In this document: positions 17,301-24,903 of the stretch, piece by piece | Layout of the letters: each line of letters opens with the position of its first letter | How positions within the stretch are numbered: position 1 is the first letter of the stretch | Source: Streptomyces sp. CGMCC 4.7035 | Lineage (GTDB): Bacteria > Actinomycetota > Actinomycetes > Streptomycetales > Streptomycetaceae | Reading direction: 5' to 3' | NCBI RefSeq assembly: GCF_031583065.1 | Contig: NZ_CP134053.1 | Span: 1,426,001 to 1,490,000 of the forward strand | Length of the DNA stretch: 64,000 nt | Made by a program: the position numbers and the translations under genes | The notes under the pieces: model-generated | What the model was told of the DNA's origin: nothing | What the model saw: only the letters and a program-made list of their open reading frames with translations | The model's database searches: none

Positions 17301-17943
17301 CACCGAAGTCCCCCTGCCGCCGTCGCTCACCGCCTCGCAGGTGCTGAGCCTGGCCGCCGACCCCGACGGGCTCGCGCAGGAACTCGCGCGCCCCATGCCA
17401 CGCCCCCCGCAACCGGCCGCGCGTCGTGGCACCCGCTTCCACGCCTGGGTCGAGGCCCGCTTCGAGGAGCTGCGGCTGCCCATGCTGGAACCGGAGGAGC
17501 TGCCCGGCAGCGAGGCCGAGATCGCCGACGAGCGCGACCTGGAGGCACTCAAGGACGCCTTCGAACGCACCCCCTACGCCCACCGCACCCCGTACCGTGT
17601 CGAAGCGCCCTTCCAGCTGGCCATTGCCGGACGCGTCGTGCGCGGGCGCATCGACGCCGTCTACCGCACGGACGACGGCGAGGGGACGGCGTACGAGATC
17701 GTCGACTGGAAGACGAGCCGGACCCGCACCGGTGACCCGCTCCAGCTCGCCCTGTACCGGCTCGCCTGGGCCGAGCAGCAGGGCGTGCCTCTGGAAGCCG
17801 TCAAGGCAGCGTTCCTGTACGTCCGCAGCGGCGAGGTCGTACGCCCCGAGGCCCTTCTGGACCGGACCGCGCTGGAGCGGCTGCTGCTGGCCGAGCCCTC
17901 CGGCGAGGAACCGGCGGACCGGGATGTCGGCGCGGGCCTATAG
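14395..17943 (+). CDS. adnB: AdnB-type helicase-nuclease subunit (UvrD-like motor plus PD-(D/E)XK nuclease)
   Basis: About 1182 residues. Motor motifs are GAGSGKTTVMA (near 39), LDEYQDTSVAQ (near 269), DPCQAIYGWRG (near 301), TAHKSKGLEWD (near 657) and TFTRPRSLL (near 740). The C-terminal nuclease has EIVDWKTSRT (near 1102) and LQLALYRLAWAEQ, with no Fe-S cysteines, as expected for AdnB rather than AdnA. GTG 14395 is chosen because TAGCCT ends 7 nt upstream (leaderless pattern) and the product VPARITDP aligns with the remembered mycobacterial N-terminus. ATG 14353, with GGAAGG upstream, would add 14 residues. An acidic Pro-rich linker (about 853-945) separates motor and nuclease. It acts with AdnA at double-strand breaks. 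Confidence 0.9.
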   Translation: MPARITDPEQLKELLGIPFTPEQTACIIAPPAPQVIVAGAGSGKTTVMAARVVWLVGTGQVAPEQVLGLTFTNKAAGELAERVRKALVRAGVTDPDVIDPDNPPGEPVISTYHAFAGRLLTDHGLRIGLEPTSRLLADATRYQLAARVLREAPGPYPALTRSFPDLVSDLLTLDSELAEHLVRPEDLRAYDAELLRTLEGVKLTNADLRKIPETAAARRELAELVGRYRAAKRERDLLDFGDQIALSASLAGLPEVGRILRDEFRVVLLDEYQDTSVAQRVLLAGLFGGGTGHPVTAVGDPCQAIYGWRGASVANLDDFPEHFSHTDGRPATRQALSQNRRSGGRLLDLANGLAEPLRAMHAGVEALRPAPGAEHDGQVRCALLRTHAEEMDWIADSIAHLVRTGTAPGEVAVLCRTATDFGQIQGALVARDIPVEVVGLSGLLHLPEVADLVAVCEVLQDPGANASLVRLLTGPRWRIGPRDLALLGRRARLLVSHARVAADDDPDRRLAAAVEGVDPSEVISLADALDTFLELPMEAEREDDGLPFSPDARVRFARLAAELRDLRRSLADPLMDVLHRVLAVTGLEVELSASPHALAARRRETLSNFLDVAAAFAANDQAATLLAFLGFLRTAAQYEKGLDNALPGGENTVKVLTAHKSKGLEWDVVAVPGLVTGTFPSAQGREKWTAQGKVLPHTLRGDADTLPDVETWDSRGLKAFHEAMKEHQHTEELRLGYVTFTRPRSLLLGSGHWWGPAQKRPRGPSDFLQALYEHCAAGYGEIEVWADEPAEDEENPALREAAADHAWPLPLDEAALARRRAAAETVLAHLDQAASHVGAHTTATHDPSAYDDPEWPPPPDEEDLYEEEGPYDEFPDDLPDGLADGLPEEDASDWDSWPADRPEGRPAPHAAPHARVPLGDGTPTVPHARRHPAEDAAPALTPEEARTIASWDRDLDALTGELLRARTGVTEVPLPPSLTASQVLSLAADPDGLAQELARPMPRPPQPAARRGTRFHAWVEARFEELRLPMLEPEELPGSEAEIADERDLEALKDAFERTPYAHRTPYRVEAPFQLAIAGRVVRGRIDAVYRTDDGEGTAYEIVDWKTSRTRTGDPLQLALYRLAWAEQQGVPLEAVKAAFLYVRSGEVVRPEALLDRTALERLLLAEPSGEEPADRDVGAGL

Positions 17944-17953
17944 GCTCGTGACC

Positions 17954-19357
17954 ATGAGCGAGAGCCCGGACAGTGCCGTCCGTACGTACATCGACAGTCA
18001 CCGCGCCGCCTTCCTCGACGACCTCGCGGAGTGGCTGCGCATCCCGTCGGTGTCCGCCCAGCCCGAACACGCGGCGGACGTGCGGCGCAGCGCCGACTGG
18101 CTCGCGGTCAAGCTCAAGGAGACTGGCTTCCCCACCGCCGAGGTCTGGTCCACCGACGGCGCCCCCGCCGTCTTCGCCGAATGGCCTGCCGACGACCCGC
18201 AGGCGCCCACCGTCCTCGTCTACGGCCACCACGACGTACAGCCCGCCGCCCGCGAGGACGGCTGGGACAGCGATCCCTTCGAGCCGGTGATCCACGCGGG
18301 CCGTCTCTACGCGCGCGGGGCCGCCGACGACAAGGGCCAGGTGTTCTTCCACACACTCGGCGTCCGCGCCCACCTCGCCGCCACCGGCCGTACCGCCCCG
18401 GCCGTCCACCTGAAGCTGCTGATCGAGGGCGAGGAGGAGTCCGGCTCCCCGAACTTCCGCGCCCTCGTCGAGGAGCACGCGGACCGGCTCGCCGCCGACG
18501 CGGTGATCGTCTCCGACACCGGCATGTGGTCCGCGGACACCCCCACCGTGTGCACGGGCATGCGCGGCCTCGCCGAGTGCGAGATAACCCTGCACGGGCC
18601 CGAGCAGGACATCCACTCCGGCTCCTTCGGCGGTGCCGTGCCCAACCCCGCCACCGAGGCCGCCCGCCTGGTCGCCGCCCTGCACGACGAGCACGCGCGC
18701 GTGGCGATCCCCGGCTTCTACGACGGCGTCGCCGAACTCACCGACCGCGAACGCGAACTCTTCGCCGAACTGCCCTTCGACGAGGAGCAGTGGCTGCGGA
18801 CCGCCAAGTCGACCGCCGCCTACGGCGAGGCGGGACACACCACCCTCGAGCGCATCTGGGCCCGTCCCACCGCTGAGGTCAATGGCATCGGCGGCGGCTA
18901 CCAAGGCCCCGGCAGCAAGACGATCATCCCGTCCTCGGCCATGGTCAAACTCTCGTTCCGGCTCGTCGCCGGACAGGACCCCGACCACATCGAGCAGGCC
19001 GTCCGCGCCTGGGCCGCCGACCGGCTGCCCGCCGGGATCCGGCACGAGATCACGTTCGGCTCGGCCACCCGCCCCTGTCTGACACCCCTCGACCACCCCG
19101 CCCTGCGGTCCGTCGCCCGCGCCATGGGCCGCGCCTTCCAGCAGCCGGTCCGCTTCACCCGCGAGGGCGGCTCCGGACCCGCCGCCGACCTCCAGGAGGT
19201 CCTCGGCGCACCTGTCCTGTTCCTCGGCATCTCCATTCCGTCCGACGGCTGGCACGCCCCCAACGAGAAGGTCGAACTCGACCTGCTCCTCAAAGGCGTC
19301 GAGGCCGCCGCATACCTGTGGGGCGAACTGGGGGAGAACTGGCGCGATGCGGACTGA
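17954..19357 (+). CDS. M20-family dipeptidase/metallopeptidase
   Basis: This 467-residue protein has the M20 di-metal site: VYGHHDVQPA (His and Asp), ADDKGQ, EGEEESGSPNF (general base Glu and ligand Glu), a later Asp and a final GWHAPNEK. The insertion domain mediates dimerisation in relatives. It probably hydrolyses small peptides in the cytoplasm; M20 members of this subgroup are often annotated dipeptidase or succinyl-diaminopimelate desuccinylase-like. ATG 17954 lies 7 nt after TAGGCT (17941-17946), which suggests a leaderless transcript, although the gene starts only 10 bp after adnB. Substrate is not certain. Confidence 0.9.
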   Translation: MSESPDSAVRTYIDSHRAAFLDDLAEWLRIPSVSAQPEHAADVRRSADWLAVKLKETGFPTAEVWSTDGAPAVFAEWPADDPQAPTVLVYGHHDVQPAAREDGWDSDPFEPVIHAGRLYARGAADDKGQVFFHTLGVRAHLAATGRTAPAVHLKLLIEGEEESGSPNFRALVEEHADRLAADAVIVSDTGMWSADTPTVCTGMRGLAECEITLHGPEQDIHSGSFGGAVPNPATEAARLVAALHDEHARVAIPGFYDGVAELTDRERELFAELPFDEEQWLRTAKSTAAYGEAGHTTLERIWARPTAEVNGIGGGYQGPGSKTIIPSSAMVKLSFRLVAGQDPDHIEQAVRAWAADRLPAGIRHEITFGSATRPCLTPLDHPALRSVARAMGRAFQQPVRFTREGGSGPAADLQEVLGAPVLFLGISIPSDGWHAPNEKVELDLLLKGVEAAAYLWGELGENWRDAD

Positions 19358-19520
19358 GGATCTCGTGGCCCGGACGGCCACCCGGGCGGGCCGTGGGGCG
19401 CGGCACACTGGAAAGGCCGCCCCGCACGCCCAAGGCCCGCCCGACGCGGGCCCTCCAGCCGTACGTCCCGCTGAACCGCCCGCCGAAACAACCGTTCCAC
19501 CGGGGGAGTTGGAAGTACCC

Positions 19521-20462
19521 GTGACCACCTGGACCGACCACACCGCCGACCGACCCATCTCGCTCACCGCCCCGAGCGGCATCGACCGGGCCGCCCACCA
19601 CCGGCTCGACGAGGCCTGGCTCGCCGCGGCGTGGAGCCACCCCACGACCCGCTGCTTCGTGGTCTCCGGCGGCCAGGTCCTCATCGACGAGACGGCTGAC
19701 GGCACCACCGAACTCGTGATGACGCCCTCCTTCGAGGCCCCCCTCACCGAGGCCCACCGCTACTTCCTGGGCATCGACGAGGACGGCGTCAGCTATTTCG
19801 CGCTCCAGAAGGACGCACTCCCGGGCCGCATGGACCAGTCCGCGCGCCCGGCCGGGCTGCGCGAGGCCGGCCTGCTGCTGTCCCCGCGCGACGCGGGCCT
19901 CATGGTGCACGCGGTCGCCCTGGAGAACTGGCAGCGCATGCACCGCTTCTGCTCGCGCTGCGGCGAACGCACGGTCATCGCGGCCGCCGGTCACATCCGC
20001 CGCTGCCCCGCCTGCGGCGCCGAACACTACCCGCGCACCGACCCCGCGGTGATCATGGCCGTCACCGACGAGGACGACCGCATTCTGCTCGGCCGCCAGG
20101 TGCACTGGCCGGAGGGCCGCTTCTCGACCCTCGCCGGCTTCGTCGAACCCGGAGAGTCCATCGAGCAGTCGGTGCGTCGCGAGGTCTTCGAGGAGGCGGG
20201 CATCACCGTCGGCCAGGTCGAGTACGTCGCCAGCCAGCCCTGGCCCTTCCCGTCCAGCCTGATGCTCGGCTTCCTCGCCCGCGCCACCTCCACCGACATC
20301 AACGTCGACGGGGACGAGATCCACGAGGCCCGCTGGTTCTCCCGGGAGGAACTGCGGACCGCCTTCGAGTCCGGAGAGGTACTGCCCCCGTACGGCATCT
20401 CCATCGCCGCCCGCCTGATCGAACTCTGGTACGGCAAGCCCCTCCCGACGAGGAGCGTCTGA
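19521..20462 (+). CDS. nudC: NudC: NAD(H) pyrophosphatase / RNA deNADding enzyme
   Basis: The 313-residue product has an N-terminal domain, a zinc ribbon (CSRCGERT near 143 and CPACG near 161) and a Nudix box (GFVEPGESIEQSVRREVFEEAG, broken here as G-x5-E-x7-REVFEEAG) near 207-229. The family-specific SQPWPFPSS motif follows. Known NudC enzymes cleave NADH to NMNH and AMP and remove NAD caps from RNA. GTG 19521 is preferred because GGAAG lies 5 nt upstream; an ATG at 19347 overlapping the M20 stop would add a Pro/Ala-rich extension unlike the family. It converges on the mycoredoxin gene. Confidence 0.93.
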   Translation: MTTWTDHTADRPISLTAPSGIDRAAHHRLDEAWLAAAWSHPTTRCFVVSGGQVLIDETADGTTELVMTPSFEAPLTEAHRYFLGIDEDGVSYFALQKDALPGRMDQSARPAGLREAGLLLSPRDAGLMVHAVALENWQRMHRFCSRCGERTVIAAAGHIRRCPACGAEHYPRTDPAVIMAVTDEDDRILLGRQVHWPEGRFSTLAGFVEPGESIEQSVRREVFEEAGITVGQVEYVASQPWPFPSSLMLGFLARATSTDINVDGDEIHEARWFSREELRTAFESGEVLPPYGISIAARLIELWYGKPLPTRSV

Positions 20463-20481
20463 CAGGCGCGGTCACATGGCG

Positions 20482-20514
20482 ACGCCCCCTCCGGTGGATC
20501 GCCGGAGGGGGCGT
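20482..20514. terminator. Bidirectional terminator between nudC and mrx1
   Basis: A perfect 13-bp stem (ACGCCCCCTCCGG at 20482-20494, complement at 20502-20514) with a 7-nt loop lies between the convergent stops. Confidence 0.85.
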
Positions 20515-20528
20515 GCGGTGTGCTGGGG

Positions 20529-20786
20529 TCAGGCGCTGAGCGCCTGCTTCACCTGGGCGAGGCTGGGGTTCGTCATGACGACCTCGCCGCCGCCCTTGCT
20601 GGGAACCACCCGGACCGTCGGAACCGTCTGGTTTCCGCCATTCGCCTTCTCCACGAACGCCGCGGACTCCGGGTCCTGCTCGATGTTGATCTCGTTGTAC
20701 GCGATGCCCTCTCGGTCCAGCTGGCTCTTCAGCCTGCGGCAGTAGCCACACCACGTAGTGCTGTACATCGTCACAGTGCCCGGCAT
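20529..20786 (-). CDS. mrx1: Mycoredoxin (glutaredoxin-fold, mycothiol-dependent)
   Basis: This 85-residue thioredoxin-fold protein has the redox motif TWCGYCRRL near residues 11-17, the cis-Pro TVPTVRV and the glutaredoxin-like length. Mycoredoxins use mycothiol to reduce S-mycothiolated proteins in the cytoplasm of actinobacteria. The gene has AAAGGAG upstream of ATG 20786. A SigR-type promoter lies about 50 bp upstream on the same strand, agreeing with the known membership of mycoredoxin in the SigR regulon; sigR itself is 35 kb away in this window. Confidence 0.93.
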   Translation of the reverse strand: MPGTVTMYSTTWCGYCRRLKSQLDREGIAYNEINIEQDPESAAFVEKANGGNQTVPTVRVVPSKGGGEVVMTNPSLAQVKQALSA

Positions 20787-20834
20787 GTCGGTTGCGCTCC
20801 TTTGCGGCTCGGGGTGCGTGCTTGCTGAGAGGGC

Positions 20835-20861
20835 AACGTATGTGAACGTTCCACCATTCCC
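20835..20861 (-). promoter_or_regulatory. SigR-type promoter of mrx1
   Basis: Reading the minus strand, GGGAAT (20861-20856), an 18-nt spacer and GTT (20837-20835) match the SigR consensus exactly. The predicted transcript would start near 20828, about 40 nt before the gene. Confidence 0.85.
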
Positions 20862-20981
20862 GTTTCGGTGCGCGGGCGCTCGGGCCCCTCACCGGCGACA
20901 CCTGCCGTATTAGTACGACTGCGGATGCCTCCCTGTGGACAACCGCCGCACCCGCCTCCGCAGACCTGGCAGCATGGCGGG

Positions 20982-23207
20982 GTGACAGCAGCAACGCACT
21001 CCACCCTCTTCCCGCAGGTTCCCGGCGGTTCCCCATATTCGGCTCCGCCGAGTGGGGCCGACGCGGTGCTCGAAGGGCTCGACCCCGAGCAGCGCGAGGT
21101 GGCGACCGCCCTGCACGGTCCGGTGTGCGTGCTGGCAGGCGCCGGCACGGGCAAGACGCGGGCCATCACCCACCGCATCGCCTACGGGGTCCGCGCCGGC
21201 ATCCTCCAGCCCTCCAGCGTGCTCGCCGTCACCTTCACCAACCGTGCCGCGGGCGAGATGCGTGGCCGCCTCCGCCAGCTCGGCGCGGCCGGTGTCCAGG
21301 CCCGGACCTTCCACTCCGCGGCTCTCCGCCAGCTCCAGTATTTTTGGCCGAAAGCCGTCGGCGGCAGTCTCCCGAGAATCGTCGACCGCAAGATCCAGAT
21401 CGTCGCGGACGCGGCCGCCGCCAGCCGTATCCGCCTCGACCGCAACGAGCTGCGGGACGTGACCGCTGAGATCGAGTGGTCCAAGGTCACTCAGACGGTC
21501 CCCGCCGACTACGCCGCCGCGGCCGTCAAGGCAGGCCGCGAAGCCCCCCGCGACCCCGCCGAGATCGCCCAGCTCTACGCCACATACGAAGACCTCAAGC
21601 GTGACCGCGCCGTCATCGACTTCGAGGACGTTCTGCTTCTCACCGTCGGCATCCTCCAGGACCGGCACGACATCGCGGACGAGGTCCGCGCCCAGTACCA
21701 GCACTTCGTGGTCGACGAGTACCAGGACGTCAGCCCCCTGCAACAGCGACTGCTGGAGCTGTGGCTCGGCGACCGCGACAACCTCTGCGTCGTCGGTGAC
21801 GCCAGCCAGACCATCTACTCCTTCACCGGCGCGACCCCCGACCACCTCCTCGACTTCCGCAACCGTCACCCCGGAGCCACCGTCGTCAAGCTCGTCCGCG
21901 ACTACCGCTCCTCACCCCAGGTCGTCCACCTCGCCAACGGCCTCCTCGCCCAGGCCCGCGGCCGCGCCGCCGACCATCGCCTCGAACTGGTCTCCCAGCG
22001 CGACCCCGGCCCCGAACCCGTCTACACCGAATACGCAGACGAGCCCGCCGAGGCCGAAGGCGCCGCCCGCCGCATCCGCGACCTGCTCGCCGGTGGCATG
22101 CCCGCCGCCGAGATCGCGATCCTGTTCCGCACCAATTCCCAGTCCGAGATCTACGAGCAGGCCCTCGCGGACGCCGGGGTCCCGTACCAGCTTCGCGGCG
22201 CCGAACGGTTCTTCGACCGCCCCGAGGTGCGCAAGGCGGGCATCGCTCTGCGGGGCGCGGCCCGCTTCGGCGCCAACGACTCCCTCCTCGACGGCGCCGT
22301 CGATCTGCCCTCCCAGGTGCGTGCCGTCCTCTCGGGTGAAGGCTGGACCCCGACGCCACCCGCGGGCTCCGGAGCAGTCAGAGAGCGCTGGGAGTCCCTC
22401 GCCGCGCTGGTGAACCTCGCCCAGGACTTCGCCGGGGCCCAACCCGACGCCACCCTCGCCGACCTCGTGGCGGAGCTCGACGAGCGGGCGAACGCCCAGC
22501 ACGCCCCTACCGTGCAGGGCGTCACCCTCGCCTCCCTGCATTCCGCCAAGGGCCTGGAATGGGACGTCGTCTTCCTCGTCGGCATCGCCGAGGGCATGAT
22601 GCCGATCACCTACGCGAAGACCGACGAGCAGATCGAGGAAGAGCGCCGCCTCCTCTACGTCGGCGTCACCCGTGCCAGGGAACGTCTCCATCTCTCCTGG
22701 GCTCTGTCCCGTTCACCCGGCGGCCGCGCCAGCCGACGCCCCAGCCGCTTCCTCGACGGACTGCGACCCGGCTCGGCCGGCACCGCGGGCCGCGCCACCG
22801 GCGGCGGTGCCGGAGGCATCGAACGCGGATTCAGCACCGCGGGTACGACCGTCGCCCCGCGCCGTACCAGCAGAACCCCGGCCCGCTGCCGAGTCTGCGG
22901 GCGCACGCTGTCCGACGCCGGCGAGATGAAACTGATGCGCTGTGACGGCTGTCCCTCCGACATGGACGAGGGCCTGTACGAGCGGCTGCGCGAGTGGCGG
23001 GCGGTGCAGGCACATCGCAGTGGACAGCCCGCGTTCTGCGTCTTCACCGACAGAACGCTGATCGCGATCGCCGAGGCCATGCCTGGCGACGAGCGCGAGT
23101 TGGCCCGCATCCCGGGGGTCGGAGTGCGCAAGCTCAACCGCTACGGCGCCGACGTTCTGGCCATCTGCGCAGGTCGGGACGGAGGGGGAGAGGACGGCGA
23201 GGATTGA
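20982..23207 (+). CDS. uvrD2: UvrD2-type ATP-dependent DNA helicase with tetracysteine and HRDC domains
   Basis: The 741-residue protein has superfamily 1A motifs: GAGTGKTRA (near 52), VDEYQDVS (near 244), GDASQTIYSFTG, SAKGLEWDVVF and LLYVGVTRARERL. A four-Cys zinc domain (CRVCG near 636 and CDGC near 655) and a C-terminal HRDC domain (FTDRTLIAIAEAMP to GADVLAIC) follow. This is the layout of mycobacterial UvrD2, a 3'-5' helicase essential in that genus. GTG 20982 is chosen; CAGCAT ends 6 nt before it. Upstream the frame is open but Pro-rich. It is next to mrx1 and wblC as in mycobacteria. Confidence 0.92.
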   Translation: MTAATHSTLFPQVPGGSPYSAPPSGADAVLEGLDPEQREVATALHGPVCVLAGAGTGKTRAITHRIAYGVRAGILQPSSVLAVTFTNRAAGEMRGRLRQLGAAGVQARTFHSAALRQLQYFWPKAVGGSLPRIVDRKIQIVADAAAASRIRLDRNELRDVTAEIEWSKVTQTVPADYAAAAVKAGREAPRDPAEIAQLYATYEDLKRDRAVIDFEDVLLLTVGILQDRHDIADEVRAQYQHFVVDEYQDVSPLQQRLLELWLGDRDNLCVVGDASQTIYSFTGATPDHLLDFRNRHPGATVVKLVRDYRSSPQVVHLANGLLAQARGRAADHRLELVSQRDPGPEPVYTEYADEPAEAEGAARRIRDLLAGGMPAAEIAILFRTNSQSEIYEQALADAGVPYQLRGAERFFDRPEVRKAGIALRGAARFGANDSLLDGAVDLPSQVRAVLSGEGWTPTPPAGSGAVRERWESLAALVNLAQDFAGAQPDATLADLVAELDERANAQHAPTVQGVTLASLHSAKGLEWDVVFLVGIAEGMMPITYAKTDEQIEEERRLLYVGVTRARERLHLSWALSRSPGGRASRRPSRFLDGLRPGSAGTAGRATGGGAGGIERGFSTAGTTVAPRRTSRTPARCRVCGRTLSDAGEMKLMRCDGCPSDMDEGLYERLREWRAVQAHRSGQPAFCVFTDRTLIAIAEAMPGDERELARIPGVGVRKLNRYGADVLAICAGRDGGGEDGED

Positions 23208-23220
23208 TGCGAACTCGTCG

Positions 23221-23260
23221 AAAAAATAGTTTGCGCATGCCCCGGCAATCCCCATAGGTT
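23221..23260 (+). promoter_or_regulatory. wblC promoter with A-rich WhiB7-type element
   Basis: An A-rich block (AAAAAATAG, 23221-23229) abuts a -35 TTGCGC (23231-23236). After an 18-nt spacer comes -10 TAGGTT (23255-23260). In known WhiB7 promoters the AT-hook binds AT-rich DNA just upstream of -35 while WhiB7 contacts the housekeeping sigma factor. The A-run is conspicuous in this GC-rich genome. The predicted leader to wblC is about 610 nt. Confidence 0.7.
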
Positions 23261-23373
23261 CTTAGGCACGGGGACAGCGGCCTTCTCGGAGGCCCTGATT
23301 CCGTGCTGTACTTGTCTATCCGTCGGACTGGCTCACCCCCAGTCCCCCGAGACGCCGAGAGGAGGCGATTCCA

Positions 23374-23700
23374 GTGATCAGCATCAGCATCAGCAGCAGC
23401 TCCACCCGCGCCGTCAAAATGACCGATCGCTCGGTCGTCTCCGCGTGCATGCTCGGCGTTTCCAACCTGGGCACCGGTCTGTCCGGCATTCGTGCCGTGC
23501 GTCCGGCGTCCTCCCTGTCTCTCGCGGGTCTTCCCATCCGTGAGCGCAATGAGCGACCGACCAAGGCACTGGAAGCAGTAGCGGCACAGGCGCAGGCCTA
23601 TGCCTTTGCGGCGGCCGGTGCCGGATTCCGGAAGCAGACGACGCAGCACCACCTGATGTGGGCCTTCCGTGGGCCAGAACCCTGGAGTGATCCAGCCTGA
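23374..23700 (+). CDS. Upstream ORF in the wblC leader (possible regulatory leader peptide)
   Basis: A 108-codon frame starts with GTG after a strong GAGGAGG ribosome site with about 8 nt spacing. The N-terminus is a run of alternating Ile and Ser followed by Ser (ISISISSSS), and the rest is Ala/Arg-rich with no known domain. Codon use is GC3-rich in the first half and weaker later. Its stop is only 23 nt before a strong intrinsic terminator, the geometry of ribosome-controlled attenuation. Translated upstream ORFs controlling whiB7/wblC are described in mycobacteria and Streptomyces; assigning that role to this ORF is inference. It may instead be a small conserved protein. Confidence 0.6.
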   Translation: MISISISSSSTRAVKMTDRSVVSACMLGVSNLGTGLSGIRAVRPASSLSLAGLPIRERNERPTKALEAVAAQAQAYAFAAAGAGFRKQTTQHHLMWAFRGPEPWSDPA

Positions 23701-23723
23701 TCGCCGATCAGGCCGGCGCCTTC

Positions 23724-23765
23724 AGGGCCGCGGAACCCCATCCGGGATCCGCGGCCCTTCTGTTT
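23724..23765 (+). terminator. Attenuator terminator in the wblC leader
   Basis: A perfect 11-bp stem (AGGGCCGCGGA at 23724-23734, complement at 23748-23758) with a 13-nt loop is followed by TCTGTTTT, the clearest T tract of any hairpin in the window. It lies between the leader ORF and wblC, so read-through must be regulated. Confidence 0.85.
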
Positions 23766-23876
23766 TCCCCGAACAGGGGCGGCAGAACGAAGGGGCCTCG
23801 GGACAAGAAAAGAACCCGGTACCAAGCCGACAACCGGTCCAACAGGGCCGGAACGACCAGACGAGGAAGACGAACC

Positions 23877-24245
23877 GTGCAACTCGAAGCGCACGCCCCG
23901 TCCGTACCGCCTTCCGAAACGCTCCCCCCGCCCGGCCTCACGGAGGACTCCACCTTGACCCCGCTCACCGCGCTCACCGCGCTCGACGACGCCATCGAGA
24001 ACCTCGGCGTACCCGTCCCCTGCCGCTCCTACGACCCGGAGGTCTTCTTCGCCGAGTTGCCGGCCGACGTCGAGTACGCCAAGTCCCTCTGCCGCACCTG
24101 CCCGCTGATCGAGGCCTGCCTCGCCGGCGCCAAGGAGCGGCGTGAGCCCTGGGGTGTCTGGGGTGGCGAGCTCTTCGTCCAGGGTGTCGTCGTCGCCCGG
24201 AAGCGGCCGCGTGGCCGCCCGCGCAAGAACCCGGTCACGGCATGA
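23877..24245 (+). CDS. wblC: WblC / WhiB7 antibiotic-response transcription factor
   Basis: This 122-residue WhiB-family protein has the four cluster cysteines (C in VPVPCRSYDPEVFF, then CRTCPLIEAC), the G(V/I)WGG turn (GVWGGELF) and a C-terminal AT-hook RGRPRKNP. The [4Fe-4S] protein binds the housekeeping sigma factor and activates intrinsic resistance genes when translation is inhibited. Known Streptomyces targets include the sigR gene, present here at 56 kb. GTG 23877 has GAGGAAG upstream. It is preceded by a long leader with ORF and attenuator and is translationally coupled to the next gene by an ATGA overlap. Confidence 0.96.
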   Translation: MQLEAHAPSVPPSETLPPPGLTEDSTLTPLTALTALDDAIENLGVPVPCRSYDPEVFFAELPADVEYAKSLCRTCPLIEACLAGAKERREPWGVWGGELFVQGVVVARKRPRGRPRKNPVTA

Positions 24246-24565
24246 ACACCGCAGGAACGATCGACCGCCCCCTCACGCACGACCCCAAGAAGCAGGCCCC
24301 GATGAAGCCGTCCACCAGCGAGCCCGCAGGCTCCGCGACCCCAGACTTCACCACCACCGGCGCGAACGACTCGCGTCAGAACAGGACCCGAGAGATGCAA
24401 CTCATCCCAGAAGCCCTGGCTCGTGCGCATATGCACGAGCGACTGCACGAGGCCGAGCGGGAACGACGGGCCGTGCGCCTGGCGATGGCCCGCCGGATGC
24501 AGCGCCGGGCCGAGCGCGCCTCGCTGCGCGCCCGCCGTGCGCTCGCCATGGCCGTCATGCAGTAG
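24242..24565 (+). CDS. Small Arg-rich helical protein coupled to wblC, unknown function
   Basis: I do not recognise a domain. The 107-residue product has a polar disordered first half (Thr/Ser/Pro) and a strongly basic amphipathic helix in the second half (LARAHMHERLHEAERERR onward, more than 15 Arg). Its ATG overlaps the wblC stop by 4 bp (ATGA), so both are probably made together under antibiotic stress. A nucleic-acid or ribosome contact is possible from the charge alone. MQLIPEALARA near residue 53 is an internal Met that could give a short form. Confidence 0.8.
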   Translation: MNTAGTIDRPLTHDPKKQAPMKPSTSEPAGSATPDFTTTGANDSRQNRTREMQLIPEALARAHMHERLHEAERERRAVRLAMARRMQRRAERASLRARRALAMAVMQ

Positions 24566-24594
24566 CCGACGACACTCGGCGGCAGGAAAATCTT

Positions 24595-24626
24595 GCGGGG
24601 GCCGGTCCGAACGGACCGGCCCCCGC
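24595..24626 (+). terminator. Terminator after the wblC operon
   Basis: A perfect 15-bp stem (GCGGGGGCCGGTCCG at 24595-24609, complement at 24612-24626) with an AA loop follows the small Arg-rich gene by 30 bp. Confidence 0.85.
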
Positions 24627-24674
24627 GGTGCGTTGAAAGCGCCGAACCGCGGCCGCGGCGATATCGTCACAGGG

Positions 24675-24899
24675 GTGACGAGTCTTCCCGGGGACACTGA
24701 CAACCGTGGCTCCGTGCAGGTGTCCGACACCGCACAGGCCCAGTACCTCGTGTGCGCACGCTGCGGCACCGCGGCCGACGATCCCCAACCCACCTGGACC
24801 TGCTCCGTGGAGAACGGCGCCCGCTGCTACTTCTGCGACAGCTGCGCCCGTGCCAACATCAGGGCGATCGAGGGGCGGCTGGACTCGGCCTGGTGGTAG
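24675..24899 (+). CDS. Small four-cysteine zinc-ribbon-like protein
   Basis: The 74-residue product has CARCGTA, a Cys in TWTCSVE and CYFCDSC, a treble-clef or zinc-ribbon spacing, followed by an ARANIRAIEGRLDSAWW tail. GTG 24675 follows AGGGG; GTG 24720 is an alternative that keeps all cysteines. No known function. It converges with the ABC1 kinase gene with only 4 nt between stops. Confidence 0.7.
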   Translation: MTSLPGDTDNRGSVQVSDTAQAQYLVCARCGTAADDPQPTWTCSVENGARCYFCDSCARANIRAIEGRLDSAWW

Positions 24900-24903
24900 C
24901 CGC

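Noticed and set aside
13100..18700. Repeated CACGCGCGCGTG-like palindromes in adnA, adnB and the M20 gene
   Set aside because: Most encode His/Asn-Ala-Arg-Val in frame inside conserved genes and follow from codon bias; I do not regard them as operator sites.
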